Of a stretch of DNA of 64,000 nt, positions 37,287 to 49,614 are shown one piece after another. The stretch is from Siphonodentalium dalli (lineage: Eukaryota > Mollusca > Scaphopoda > Gadilida > Siphonodentaliidae). A model generated the notes under the pieces. That model searched no databases and was not told the DNA's origin. It saw only the letters and a program-made list of their open reading frames with translations. The stretch is taken from contig CP136068.1 of NCBI GenBank assembly GCA_032622095.1, forward strand, positions 6,613,314 through 6,677,313. Reading direction: 5' to 3'. Within the stretch, counting starts at the first letter, position 1. Every line of letters begins with the position of its first letter. A program made the position numbers and the translations under genes.

Positions 37287-40200
37287 CTGAAAACATGACG
37301 CAAGAAATGACCGTGGCTGAACAGCGGTATGGTATAGCCGGTGTCATTAACGCCCTACAACCTTATTGAGGGAGACGATTAATTAAGCGTAGCTGTAGTA
37401 GGTTACTAAACGCTTGTGACGGATTCAGTGATGATGTGTGTCCCAGAACTGGATCCCTGTATCCGAGATACTCCATTGTTCCATACATATATCACAAAAA
37501 ATATCACAGCGTGACCGGCGATATGTTATAGCGACATGGTTCTCAAATCACGTTTCGATGCAAATTGAAGAATATGATCCACCGTCCTTTGTACAGGTAC
37601 TTGTACGTTATAGCCAACAAACTTGTGACTGACTCATGAGTCATGACTGATCTGTGACGTCATAATTCCGCCTATTTCCAACACAGTTGTATATCTTGTA
37701 ATCCCAGTCACCAGTGGTTGACACTTGTGAATTAATTGGGTGGTTTATAATTTTGTGAAACTAAAGTATCTGTCTTTTGAAATTCACAACACTGTCGTGC
37801 ATGTCAAATGTAACCCCACTGCACTCACTCACTCAGCCTGTTGCTGTTTGAATTTGGTCTGTCTCAGATCACTGAAAATTGTTGCTGTCTTACAGAGGAA
37901 AATATAAATGATTAGCCCCCGTTGATTTCGGAGGTTATGACATCTTGTCCCTTTCATATACAAACATAATCCAGACAGTGCAAACACTATTCCAGGTTAT
38001 TAAGAAGCAACTTAGGTATAATTTCACACAAACAAATATGTTGATACATTTCACAGAACGTTCACTTCCGTATTCTTAAATAACTCCAGTCAGAGTACAA
38101 TGTACCTATTTGGGCACACGCTATAGCATGTAACCCGAGTCCGAGGGAGATTCCAACATAAAATGCGCAAGCCTGCTATTATATACATAACCTAATGCTT
38201 GTCGATACCTATTGCTTTTAAATTGAGATACGTATAGGTACTCTAAAGTACATATACGGATTGTTATATCTAAGAGTGTGTGCAAATCGGGCTTTGGGTT
38301 CTATTTTGGCAAGATACCCATATTTTAAGAAGTGTTTGTCAACAACCATCGCGACTCGTGTAGTAAGTTCAAATTATTAGTCTGAATACGATTTCGAGAA
38401 TAATTGTTCAATGCTTTGACCTATGCAATGTTTACCGTCAACTTTTGATTAAACGTTGATAACTTATTGGACTAATTTGACTGTTATCTATAATCCACTG
38501 AAATAGTAATGTTAACTTACAACTGGTTTTAGATTTCTAGAGAGTTATTAATAATACAATTAAGAATGAAATCAATCCATTTTGAATGCATTTGTTGAAA
38601 ATAGTTGTCTTACAGGCTAATAATGTTTGTGTGATAGCTTTGTGTGACCCAACATGTGCATGGGTAAATGGGGGGGGGGGGGGGGTATGTATCATCATTT
38701 CTACAAAATGGTTTTATATTGACGGCTGCGTAGGGAGGGTATTCAATGCCGTAACACTTAAATTATCTCCGATTGCGAACAAACTTACATGCCATGCATG
38801 GTTTACATGTCGCCCCGATAACGATGCCGTTAACATGTTGTAAATCGGTGAAACGTTGACCGCGTTGTCGGACCCTGAATGTTAAAAAAATAGCCATCTC
38901 TCTCTAACCGAGGCAAGTGGGTAAAAGAGGAGCCGATCATTTACTGCATGTTCCACTTACAAGAGTTTTGTACCAGCCGTTACAGGTGTATGGCTGGGAT
39001 AAAACAACAGGCTATTTTTTCCTGCCAAATCAAAACGGGCGAAGGAAGTAGCCATGGTAATGCAGGAGCATAAAAGCAACCTGCCCACCTGCGGAAAACC
39101 CACGACGATCAACATTGTTACCAGTATAGACCGACACAACTTCACATATATGTGTGCGGCTGAATTCTCATCCTATATTTTCCGAAATTATCAACATTAG
39201 GAATACACTGCAATCATTGTTGCGTCTTCTCGAAAAAACGTGTTCAGCTGGTTTTCCTGTTGTAAAGAGTTCGGTGAAGTAACATTATTGCATGGGGTAG
39301 TTATCAGCCAGATCGATAATGGATTTTAAATTAACAATATCATTATTGCAATCTGATACATTGGATTCTATTCAAATTCAAGTAAGAAATACATGGAAAA
39401 CAAATGATTGTATGGTAACAAGACATACATATGTACGTGCAACTCGGATGTTACTGACTGTTGACATTATTGCCGGATCAATGCATTGAAACTTATTCAA
39501 ACCCAGTATCCATGAAACTACGATGATAAGTTTATAATATTTAAGTCTCTCGATCTCAAATATAGATTTATTTTCTGAGACGATGCAGCTTTCTTAAGAC
39601 GAGGGACTAAATAGTTACAACAAATGGAGTGCATCCCTGGCGTAGTACTGTGAGAATCGTAGTATTCAATAGTAGTTATAATAACAATAATATACGAAAC
39701 AGTTATCAGTAATAAATATCGCTGACAGATATAGTCTCGAAGATACTGTCTACCTGATGTGTTTGAATTGTACATTGTATTGTGTTTAAATATTCGTTTG
39801 GAAATAGTCAACACGTCATTGACTTTCGATCGCGTAATTTTAATTTAAATAACCACGAAACAGTGATTGCAATTGCTATATGCTTGTCATATGTTGAATT
39901 CCGCCTTGCGATGACATGTTACGTTACGAAGCAATGAAATGCAGTCCATTCTGAGCTATGGCTAATGAATGGAGGGACCCATCGATACAAAAAAATAACT
40001 TTGTATGAGAAACGAGAGACACAAATATATGATGAGTATCGGCAGCTTTAAGATAATGATTCAAACCCAATGTAACCAATTCCACAGGCACGTGGTGACA
40101 GTGAGAGTTTGGTGCCTCATACTTTGGTAAAAAATGTTCAATAGTTGGAAATGTCATGCTAAATAAATTGAAATTACGCCGGCTGTTTTGACGTTCCAAC

Positions 40201-40433
40201 CTAAAGCTAATAATTCCATAATTGCAGCCAAATAGTTTGACTGAAATGGTAACTAGTATGACATTTCGACATGGGGGGGGGGGGTCAACTAAAAATGCCA
40301 GAACATAGGTATTGGGCCTTGTTCAAAGTGATGCATTGAACATTCTAAGTTGACCACCCCAAGCTGATACCATCGAGCCACGTCCATTCATTTACATACA
40401 CGGAGTCCCCTCTGATATATTCCGCTGATCTAT
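37287..40433. other. Intergenic, no gene seen
   Basis: The first 90 bases may be the end of the LINE-related unit. Beyond it are chance frames only, with poly-G tracts at about 38669-38684 and 40274-40283. This lies downstream of the minus-strand gene ending at 40434. Confidence 0.5.
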
Positions 40434-40565
40434 TCATGATATGACACAGTCCGAATCATCGTCTTCAATATCATCAGGCTGCTTAACGAATGCCATACAT
40501 AATATCGCCATGTTCATTGCCACATAATCATCATCACCCGTATTGTACTTCCTCAGCACGCCAAT
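40434..40565 (-). CDS. Uncharacterised spliced gene, terminal exon
   Basis: A 44-codon exon entered through the strong acceptor 'tttctttccacag' (AG at 40566-40567) in phase 0 and ending in TGA at 40434. It encodes IGVLRKYNTGDDDYVAMNMA, then a Cys/Met helix and a very acidic tail (DDIEDDDSDC). It follows the exon at 45233-45327, which also ends in phase 0, so the join keeps the frame. The acidic end after a helical domain suggests a nuclear or regulatory protein, but no family is recognised. Confidence 0.85.
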   Translation of the reverse strand: MGVLRKYNTGDDDYVAMNMAILCMAFVKQPDDIEDDDSDCVIS

Positions 40566-40581
40566 CTGTGGAAAGAAAAAA

Positions 40582-40710
40582 ACATGACATTAACATGGCG
40601 CATGCCCAAACAGATTAGCGGCCTCTCGTCAAGAACGGACTCATCACATGACATTAGCACAGTGCATGCTCAAACATATTAGCGGCGTCTCGTCAAGAAT
40701 GGGCTCCTCT
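40582..40710. repeat. Two ~64-bp tandem units in the last intron
   Basis: 'acatgacatta' plus 'gcatgc(c/t)caaaca' plus 'attagcggc(c/g)tctcgtcaag' occurs at 40582 and 40646. The array starts 15 bases upstream of the acceptor of the terminal exon. Confidence 0.8.
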
Positions 40711-41089
40711 CTTTAAGCTGCATACAAACAAATGTTTAGTACATGTGTGTAGTATCCATTTTATTATTTCCCCCAACGGGGATATATAATACGCGAAACT
40801 GCGCTAACCCTGTGTCCAGCAATTTCACATGGGCATCATGGAGTAATTGTTAGCCCGAAATTAATATTACTTGTCTTTGTTATTATATGGAATCGTATTA
40901 ATCCAGCCCCGAATCGCATAATACCAGCCGAAATATATTGACAATGTGTCATGACTAAAAACTGCCCGAAACTGCTAGGATCCGGATCAGCCCAAACCGG
41001 CCGCATGGTGATTAGGCGGGATTTTAGATAATATAATAATGCGGGATTTCACGAAAAACCCTACACGCACTGTTTGGGGCCGCGGCCAC

Positions 41090-41640
41090 GCTAAAGTGTG
41101 GCGATATTAACATCTGCTTTCCAGAATTAAAAAATGTTATCTGCATAAACAATTGTCATTACTTGCAGACTGGACCCGATGTCTCCATCGTACCAATAAG
41201 AACTCCACACATATATGTAGCGGAACTACCATCGACTATATTCGCATAGAGACAAGTGGCAGGCAATTCACACTCTAAATGGCGACATCACGATGTTTGC
41301 CGATATGAAGCAAACAAGCCAGGACCGCCCATGGGCCGTCTGGGGTGATTTTAGGGACCGCGCATAAGTGTCACTATTAACCCCTACCTTTCCAGAATTT
41401 CAATATTGTAACAATCGTACCACGAAGAACTCCACACATGTCGGTATAGCGGAACTAACGTCGACTTTAGATAATAAGGAATATTGCCCAACATATCCTG
41501 GCAATTAACCCTCTATATGTCACCATCGCCGATTATGCTCACCGCCAATGAAGCGAACCGCACGAACCGCCCGCGTGACGTCTAATTAGGATGATTTTAG
41601 TGGCCATGCAGCATAGTGCTTGTGTAAACCTATGCACGCC
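41090..41640. repeat. Diverged ~226-bp tandem duplication (intronic)
   Basis: 'aagaactccacacat' at 41198 and 41424 heads matching blocks, including 'tagcggaacta' and 'tggcaattcac' or 'ctggcaattaac' and later 'gccaatgaagcgaac'-like text. It lies in the 4.7-kb intron between the last two exons of the minus-strand gene. Confidence 0.7.
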
Positions 41641-41689
41641 ATTCCTTGTGCGGAATTTTCAATGTACACTCAGCCTTGTAGGGACATGA

Positions 41690-42200
41690 CGATATAAGGG
41701 GTTGGTGTGGGGACACTGTCGTGTGTTTGAACACGTAACATACATGTTTTCACGACTGGTTACATGTATTAGGGACGCGGTTTACACTATGTGCATGTTC
41801 CCAATACCTGTCACGTGTACGGACGCTGCGTACGTACTTGGCACAATGTCGGTATATTTTGACATTTCATGTGTACGTTATCAAGGCTGGTAACAGGTAC
41901 GCACGACAAGGGTTGAGGAGTACGTTTACTCATATTATTTGGGACACTGCCGGGTCTATTTTTAAATTGCATGTACATGCTCTCAACTGGGCACACGTAG
42001 GGACGTGGCGACATGGGGTTTGGGTGTACGTTCTTATATTGCATGGGACACATTCGGGTCTATTTTATAAAGTCATGTTTGTTCCAAGGCAGGTCACATG
42101 GACCTGTCAGATGGTGTTGGTGTGGCCCGTGTACTTATATTGCACGGGACACTGTCCGGTATATATGAACAGTTCATGTGTGTTATCATGGCTGGTCTCT
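41690..42200. repeat. Tandem repeats of ~103 bp, about 5 copies (intronic)
   Basis: 'gggacac(t)g(t/c)c(g)ggt' followed by 'cat(gt)gta', 'tcaaggctgg' and 'gtacgg/gtaggacg' recurs near 41710, 41840, 41945, 42048 and 42150. Copies are diverged. Open frames here follow the repeat and are not coding. Confidence 0.75.
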
Positions 42201-44103
42201 TAACTGCATGCCCCTTGAACCAGACCGAAATGTCCCAAGTTTCATTATCACCCCTCCCATCGGGTTCAAATCTTCCCACATATGCAGCTAAGTTTTAATT
42301 GTTATGAGATAAAAGTGCCAAACCTCAAACTAATTGCAACACAGTGTTCCTTAGCAGGAAAAAGTCTAGTAACAAATTATAAACAACATACTATAAATAC
42401 AAAAGGATCAAGAAAGGCGAAATTGATAAATGTTGTGAAATAAATGTTCCAACATTTTGGTAGAATACACAATTTATGCCTGTTCAAGGATGTTTATAAA
42501 AAACTCAATTTCACAAGTCCTTCTATTTATATATCCAGTGTGTAGAGTACAAAATTATGATTACATAGCAGCAAACATTGTCCAATTTTAATACTTTAGT
42601 GGAGGTATATTTAGAACTGTATGTGCATGTTATATAGAACAATCCCGAAATAATAATTCGCCATCGAGTGGCAACAAAAATGATCGTAGCTCTGAATATG
42701 AATATCAGATCAGGAAGCAGTAAACTCTATATGAAATAATGTATGTAGGAGCTGGTGATAATAAAGTTTTATGTATCAAGATCCATGTTTCCTGAGATTT
42801 TGTCAATATGGTTTCCCCTAACCCATTTTTCCGATATTCAAATTTAGAGTCAGTTTCCAGAAACATCAGTGAAATCCAGTGATAGTCATTAGCAACCCCA
42901 ATGTAACGCTCTATTTCAACATTAAGAGTTTTAGGGTAAACGACTATTGCTTTTACTATTTATACACAAAAACCTTCAAAAATAAAAAAAAATCCCCAAA
43001 ATCGCATTTAAAAAAAAGGGTTAATTGTGAGGATTTATTATAAGTAGATTTTCTACACAATATTTTGGGAAATTCCTTCACAGTGTGTTTAACCATGTAT
43101 ACTTAAGTTATTATGAGAAATACAGGGAACATGGATTTATATTTATTGAGTTGTGCGACCTCAAATATGCTATTTCATCAGGTATGTTCTCGATCACAGG
43201 CTAATTTGGCTGTCCATGCAATGAAAGACACATTTTGTTTAAGATTTTTTTTATCTTCTCAATCATAGATGCATAAATAAATCATTTTTGTTTGTGCATA
43301 ATCTAGAAAAGATATTAAGCAAATATTTTACTATATGTTTGCGTATATCGACGATAAGTTTTGAACGCAGCTGTATTGTTCCTATACCATTGGTATCATG
43401 GCATAGTACACATGCAACCACAACATACACAGTTGGTGTCAATGGGCGTGGCTTTATTCTCGGTCGAGGAATATGTTAAATACACAAAACGTTCTCATAT
43501 TGTTCTGTTATCGATATTTATCAGAATAATTCATTGGTATGAAAATATAGTTCATCGTTATTTGACATGCGCTTAGCATGGCATATAGTCAGCAGTCTGC
43601 AACTGATGATGACCTTATCAAAACATTTTGGAATCGTTTTAACTCATTGGGAGTAAAACAATTATAAATTCTAGTTTTTGCATTAAATGACATCTTGTTT
43701 TATGGTGTACGTTCTAAAACTATTTTCAAAATTCCAATAAACCGCCAAAGGATCCAGCTTCCACCTCAAAATTCATGTCACCCGGACGAGGAGCAATTTG
43801 GGACCTTGGTTATCATCATATATAGCCTCGACTCTTCTTTAATATATCTAGCAGACAACCTCCCATTTCTTTTGATATCCATACATTTATGCATCACCTT
43901 CATTGTGTGGGGAAATTATATGACGGATAGGTTGTAAACGATTATTGTTTTAACTATACTTAATGTTTACAAACGGAAAGGACGTTAGGTCCGTCAGCCA
44001 GTGCTCCATTCTGACTAGTTATTGTCATTCCGGAGGGCTAGGTGTGATTTTCGTTGACCCGGCAGATGTGTTACCTTGTCAGGCACCCACTTACCTGTAT
44101 TGG
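42201..44103. other. Intron interior, nothing recognised
   Basis: Part of the same intron. No exon with consistent borders, RNA gene or element end was seen. Confidence 0.5.
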
Positions 44104-44107
44104 TTAA

Positions 44108-44435
44108 CCTCTTCGCTGCTAAATGACGTTATGACGTCGTGTGCTGGGTTTTTGATGTTATTGCCATTTTCCAATGGGAAACTATAACGGGAATACCACA
44201 AGAACTATAAAACTGACTCGGTTGAAAGGCTATTATCGTTCACAATCGTGGTACTTCATACACTATTAGAAACTTGGAGATACAGTTATTCCGATGCACC
44301 AATCTCTGAGTTCCAGTTATGTATAATGGCCTACTTCTAGTGTGCTGAAGTAGGTCCGTAGTACCTACGGACCATATAGCACACGGCGTGCACTTTTACG
44401 TCCGTAATAGTTACGACGGCATAGCAGCGAAGAGG
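44108..44435. mobile_element. TTAA-flanked MITE (piggyBac-like), 328 bp
   Basis: Ends CCTCTTCGCTGCT and AGCAGCGAAGAGG are perfect inverses, flanked by TTAA at 44104-44107 and 44436-44439. The TTAA target site is the known hallmark of piggyBac insertion. An inner palindrome 'gtccgtagtacctacggac' lies near 44353. No ORF. It is intronic with respect to the minus-strand gene. Confidence 0.88.
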
Positions 44436-45232
44436 TTAACCTATACAAATATAGATAATCGTTTTATATTTCAAACCTATGTTTTAAGTCAGTTAATGGA
44501 CTCGCGACTGGACTAGCTTCCATTGACCCTGACATAGTGTGGTTCTTCCGGGCGACAATTACCATAGCATAAATTTTATACTTTCTGACATGATAATTAT
44601 AATTATATTATTTGCTTATAAATGCATACTGAAGTGGTTTACTTCAAATACAATATTCCGTACAATATCCATGTGAAAAACAGATGTTAGTTGACCTGTA
44701 CCACAGTAGATGTTATATCAGATCAACGTCCACGGGAACTGCACGGGTAGGATGGTTTGGCTAGCGGTCACGGAATGGACATTTTTTCGAAATAAATCGC
44801 CCACAAGCATCGGAATCGTAGTACATTGTTGAGTGATGATAGCTTCATTTTTACTAGCTTGTGTAGCTCGACCGGCTGCGAACATTCCGGACACATCAAA
44901 ACGCTCATACCGAAAAGAGACATATTTATGGAACTATAATCGAATTAAACCTGACTCAGTTTTGATATCCATAGAGAGCGAGTCTCAGACAAAGGGGCTG
45001 GCAAAACACCCGGCGTACAAATACAAAACACGACGACTTGACACTTCTTCTTATGTAGGACAAATTTAATCAACGTTATCATGAATATATGCACACGTAT
45101 AAACAATTGTTCATGGGAGCGGCGCACTTGTTCTCCAATCACCTTGTAAATGAATTTTGAATAAATCATGTTTAGAGTAGAACAAAACTAAACCTCGCAG
45201 GGTGAAACGGGAAACAAAAAACTATAACTTAC

Positions 45233-45327
45233 CATTTTCTTTTTCAGCTCTTTGGTAAGCGGACGGCAAAGGACACGACCATCGCGGATCCGTGAGAACA
45301 TCAATAGCCCCGTCCCGTGCGTAATAT
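45233..45327 (-). CDS. Uncharacterised spliced gene, penultimate exon
   Basis: 95-bp exon with acceptor 'catcatccag' and consensus donor 'gtaagt' (45227-45232). It starts in phase 1: the leading AT joins a G from the exon at 46938-47028 to make GAT (Asp). It then encodes ITHGTGLLMFSRIRDGR and VLCRPLTKELKKKM, ending in phase 0. The text is basic and helical at its end. The phase fits both neighbours exactly. Confidence 0.88.
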
Positions 45328-46130
45328 CTGGATGATGGACATAATACACAATGGAGAGATTTATATCATATACATGTTGGTTTATATATATACATTCCCA
45401 TAAGTCAAGTGAAAAGTGCGCTTTTGGTAAAACAAAATAGTATAAAAGACACAAGTTGTGTTTTAACATGTAAACACCCTTGTATTCAATAGAACATAGC
45501 CAAACATGTGCAAAAACTTAGTGAAAATTAGGGAAAATGTACTTCGATCCTCAACATTCGTTCCTAAAGTGTTCCAAAGGTAGTGGTTCGTGATATTCGC
45601 AAATAAGTATTTACATTAGTTATCAAAAACTAATAATCAATCACTATTGCGTCCATACAATTATGTATTTGGATTTTCTATTCTAAAACCACCAGCTGGG
45701 CGTTTATACTATTTTTCGTTGAGATTCTCGGCGATTTCAAACGATTTTTACATCACTACTGTCGGTACAGTGCCTGTACTAACATATGCACCCGAACAAG
45801 TCTATAATATTTCTTTAACCATTGATCATGGTAATGTTGCTATAACATAACACTGGACCCAGTAATACCCCCTTAATCCAAGCCTAAGCTATTAAGCATA
45901 CACCAATCCAATTATGTTTGCATTAACTAATATATCATGCATTCGTTTTGTTTTCCGCCTTATATACTGCATGTTTGCCCCATCAGATTGCATGCATATG
46001 TACATGTAACATATTTTGAGATTGAATGAATCACTTAGTTTTCAACATTACAAAAATCAATACAGATAATCCAAGCTGGATAATTGTCATAGTTTACTTA
46101 AGTGAGTTGTTTAATGATGTGTAACCTATA

Positions 46131-46515
46131 TGTCAACAATGTGCATTCCAACTGCATGGCGATTTCTTACTTTCGACCCTTGTTGGGACCCACCCACCCC
46201 CATGTCCAATTTGTTTTACGTTTTCGGCAGTTTTTTCCGACCATTTATGGAAACCCAACCCCCATTTTAACACTAAAACAAAGATTTGCAGGGGGAATTC
46301 ACTGTAAACAGCTGTATACGAATTTATGTGCATACTATTTGTCATGAAGGTTAACATTAACATGTAAACAGGAACGAGTCATTTTCAGGTCATTGAGCCA
46401 AAAAAACATGGCTACCATCGGCCATCTTGGATTTCAAAATTTGCAAGAAAATACAACACAATAACTGCATGCGGTCAGTTTTGCAGTTAGAATTTCATTA
46501 TTTCTCTTATTCTAA
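46131..46515 (+). repeat. Dispersed ~385-bp repeat, copy A (related to the 2641 satellite)
   Basis: Runs from 'cattccaactgcatgg' through 'ttttcggcagttttttccga', 'ggggaattcactgtaaacag' and 'ggaacgagtcatttt' to 'tctcttattctaagg'. A diverged inverted copy is at 55548-55890. The block from 'ttaacatgtaaacagg' to 'gccatcttggat' is homologous to the monomers of the satellite at 2641-6065. Confidence 0.85.
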
Positions 46516-46526
46516 GGGGTTTTATA

Positions 46527-46681
46527 CGGTGGCTGGTTTAGGACATGGTACAAAAAAAGCTCGCACGTTCAAACGCAAGGGCTCGCGCGTTGGTACGCAA
46601 GAGCTCGCACGTTCGAACGGAAGAGCTCTTGCGTTCGAACGTGCGATCTTTTTGTTTTACCATGTCCTAAACCAGTCACCG
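46527..46681. mobile_element. Palindromic MITE with TA target, 155 bp
   Basis: The left end 'cggtggctggtttaggacat' pairs with the right end 'atgtcctaaaccagtcaccg', flanked by TA on both sides. The middle has repeated 'gctcgcacgttc' and 'aagagctc' words in both orientations, so nearly the whole element can fold. It is typical of small Tc1/mariner-derived foldback MITEs. It sits 11 bp from the dispersed repeat at 46131-46515. Confidence 0.85.
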
Positions 46682-46937
46682 TAGTTTTAAGCCAAACTCA
46701 TGAAAAAACAGTCAAAAGACTTGCAGGAAAAAAAATTTGAGTTGCTGAAAAAATTGCTTGTTGGTTCCCATCGACCACCCCCCCCCCCCCCCCGCCCCCT
46801 GGCTAAACCAGAGTTTAAACTGGAATATAAATTGAAGACAAACTATCTGCCATTATTCAGTTCCTCAGTGTGATTGAAACTTTGACAGTACTGTACGCGC
46901 GTGCATTTGTAACACCACTATAGTTGATATACTATAC

Positions 46938-47028
46938 CTGACTTCGCATATGCTTCTTTCATCAGTTCCCAAGTGTCTATGAGTTTGTCGTAAACTTTAT
47001 CATTTTCTTTGATTTTATGGGAATGGAA
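46938..47028 (-). CDS. Uncharacterised spliced gene, internal exon
   Basis: 91-bp exon with acceptor 'atgtatttccag' and donor 'gtatag' (46932-46937). It begins in phase 0 and encodes FHSHKIKENDKVYDKLIDTW then ELMKEAYAKS, leaving one G that completes Asp in the next exon. The lengths and phases of this exon and its neighbours interlock (116, 91, 95, 132 bp), which is hard to explain by chance. Confidence 0.88.
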
Positions 47029-47436
47029 CTGGAAATACATAACATTGATAAGGCATAGCTCAGTAACAGAATAACATGTACAATGCACTTATTCGTGAAA
47101 GAGTTTTTGTAACTGTAAACAATGCTTATAATTTAAATGTTAAACACATGTAACACAATATCCATGCAAGTATACAAGCATGTTGGCATGGGGTGAATTC
47201 GACAACACGCTTATAGTGGCGGCATCCGGTTATCGTGTGACCGAACCCACGATGCGCTTGATTTTGGAACATTGTCGCTTCTTAGTTACATGTGTACCGT
47301 AAATACTGGTGTCATGGTTCGTGATATTTACACACACATCGTTGAGAGTCAAATATTTGTGTATAACCGGTTGGTTCGGTGTGAATGTAAGTTATTGAAG
47401 TGGACCAGGTGTACTCTCTGTACGGGTAATATGTTA

Positions 47437-47840
47437 ATATAGACCTTTCGCAAAATCACGATTACGATTACGGATATGGAAATATCCTGCCAGTATACGG
47501 CCAAAACATCGATCTTTACGCACGGGTGTCCTTATGTGAGACGAAATATACCCCACGCAGTTTAATTGTGTGCAGATGTGTCAAGAATGTGCCACTGGTC
47601 CTGCTTGGGGACGCTCTAACAGTATACGTGTGGTGTATTACATACGGATAAGAACATGGGATCTGAAAAAGACACACATTACTTTTTCCATCAAATATAT
47701 GTGTAACTGAATATAGTGGGGCATATTTCGTCTCACCAATTAGCCATCGTAGGTAAAGTGTGATTGTGACGGTGTCCACATTACTAGGACAATATATCCT
47801 ATCCGTGATCGTAATAGTGATTTTTGCGAAAGGTCTCTAT
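47437..47840. mobile_element. Intronic inverted-repeat MITE with TA target, ~404 bp
   Basis: The left end 'agacctttcgcaaaatcacg' pairs with the inverse of 'agtgatttttgcgaaaggtc'. The stem extends about 40 bp through 'attacgat(t/c)acggata'. TA borders both ends. A second stem ('gtgagacgaaatataccccac' region near 47535 with its inverse near 47718) is nested inside. Confidence 0.8.
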
Positions 47841-47907
47841 TATGTAGAATATACACTCTCATTGTAACTATTACAGTAATGTGTACGGGTCTTAACGTGA
47901 TTACTAA

Positions 47908-48344
47908 CCCTTTCAGTGCCAGGGGCCGATCTCATCGGCCCTAGTTTACTGTCTGTAAAATCGGCCCTAAATATATGTTGTTTTTTTTAGTTTTTTTTAA
48001 AGAATGTTTTAGGTTGAATTTGTTTTGGGTATGATTAAGCATGCTATAGCGAATTTAAAAACAAACTGGATAAAACTTTAGGGGCATGTTATAACTCAAA
48101 ACTAGCACCAAGTATTCACAGTAAGTGCCCATGAAAAACGTAAGGTTCCCTGGCACTAAACCTACAAAATAAGTCTGTTTAAGAATATAAGACAAAAATA
48201 TTAAAATGTAAAAAATAATAACAAATGATGAAAACTGGTTAGGCCAATGCATTATCTTACCTATGGTCGACTCGCATATATACGATAATGCATTGGCACA
48301 GGGTATATGGGTTGATACAAACATCGGACCTGGTACTGAAAGGG
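47908..48344. mobile_element. Intronic piggyBac-like MITE, 437 bp
   Basis: Ends CCCTTTCAGTGCCAGG and the inverse CCTGGTACTGAAAGGG differ at one base. TTAA follows on the right (48345-48348) and CTAA, one change from TTAA, precedes on the left. 'AACCCTTTCAGTGCC' ends are widespread in animal piggyBac-type MITEs. Near the right end 'ccaatgcattatc' and 'gataatgcattgg' form an inner stem. Confidence 0.85.
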
Positions 48345-48348
48345 TTAA

Positions 48349-49173
48349 CATACATGTATACAACGAGTGTGCTGATGTGTATACTATACTATTCACTAAT
48401 AGTAAGTACAATCAAACTGTATACATCAGTACATATTATTTGTGAATAAAAAAGTCTCTCAAAAGAGCTATTCATAAGCAACGAAAACTCTGAATGTGAA
48501 AACGTGTTTCATAACGTGTAGACAGAACACTAGTTTAGCACGTGTCACCCAAATGGATACATGACAAGTTATAGGCGCGGAAATTACAACATTTGTTTTA
48601 TTTACCGCAAAGTAGATTTATGGGTGGAACCATCAGTTATGCGATGTCAATCAATAATTCATGGCTTCCTTTTCCATATCGCGGCTTACATCATATATTG
48701 TATTTGTTATGTACTCTGTGCATATGGTTTGTCATATTATGAAGGTCAGTAAGTACATACTATAAATGTAAAGGATCATATTGATCACTTAGCACAGCAG
48801 TGAACAAGTTTTTTTTATAATTTTTTCTTTCTATTTTCTTCTTAACTTTTTTATATTTCTGATAAATCGAATATATGCTAATTTTTATATAGTAATTCAG
48901 ATTTTAAATCATTTGAACTATGTCCCTGTGTACGGCGCATCGGTACGACATCTAACTATATACAACATGGTGGTATTTGGAGCGGTAATAGTATTTCTTG
49001 GTTATAGTAATTAAGTGAGTTTTCGAACTGGTGAAGAGATCATTTCCAGGACACGTGCGTATATGTATAGCCTTTTCTAAAAGGAACCAGTTTTTCGAAA
49101 ATTCTTTTTGTTTCGATTGGCATCGTGCGGTATACTTCTCACAGTGAACAAGTTGATTGATGAGCACACTTAC
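48349..49173. other. Intron remainder, nothing recognised
   Basis: AT-rich, with a T-rich tract at about 48810-48860. No exon or element end is supported. Confidence 0.5.
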
Positions 49174-49289
49174 AAGTTCTAACCCCTCTTCGAGTATTGG
49201 CAATACTCTGGCTTTTGTGAAACACACGTCCATCCGCTTCGTGACAATGTCGCGTTTTTTGCCATGTTTCAGCTTCGCTCCAGGGCCAC
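49174..49289 (-). CDS. Uncharacterised spliced gene, second recognisable exon
   Basis: 116-bp exon with acceptor 'atatattttag' and consensus donor 'gtaagt' (49168-49173). It starts in phase 1 (two bases GT complete a split codon) and encodes GPGAKLKHGKKRDIVTKRMD then VCFTKARVLPILEEGLEL, ending in phase 0, which matches the start of the next exon. The first half is strongly basic (GKKRDIVTKR), so nucleic-acid binding or nuclear import is possible, but this is inference. Confidence 0.85.
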
Positions 49290-49614
49290 CTAAAATATAT
49301 ATAACTTATCACCACTGCGTGTTATTCCGAGATCGGTATTCAAGTCGACCTGCCTTCTCTGGGCAGTCTATCGACGAGCCGCAGGAAACATTGTAAGGTA
49401 AATTGGTTATCACCACACAGCGTGATGATAGGTGATGATAACCAATTTATCTTGCAGTGGATAAAACTTTATAAACATGCAACAAAACTCAAATTAATGC
49501 AGGAACTATGTTATTACTCGCAACACAAAACGTACATAATTCTCAGTACCATACCTCGTGAGACGTCAAATTCTGAGAAATTCACATCACGTGACTATTC
49601 GATTTTGCTTTGAC

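Noticed and set aside
36662-37303. Minus-strand frames opposite the Lys/Thr-rich ORF
   Set aside because: They are Leu/Val/Ser-rich antisense shadows created by the A/C-rich plus strand.
44833-45069. 78-codon plus-strand frame with a signal-peptide-like start
   Set aside because: It lies in an intron of the minus-strand gene, has no homology that I recognise and no splice or poly(A) context.
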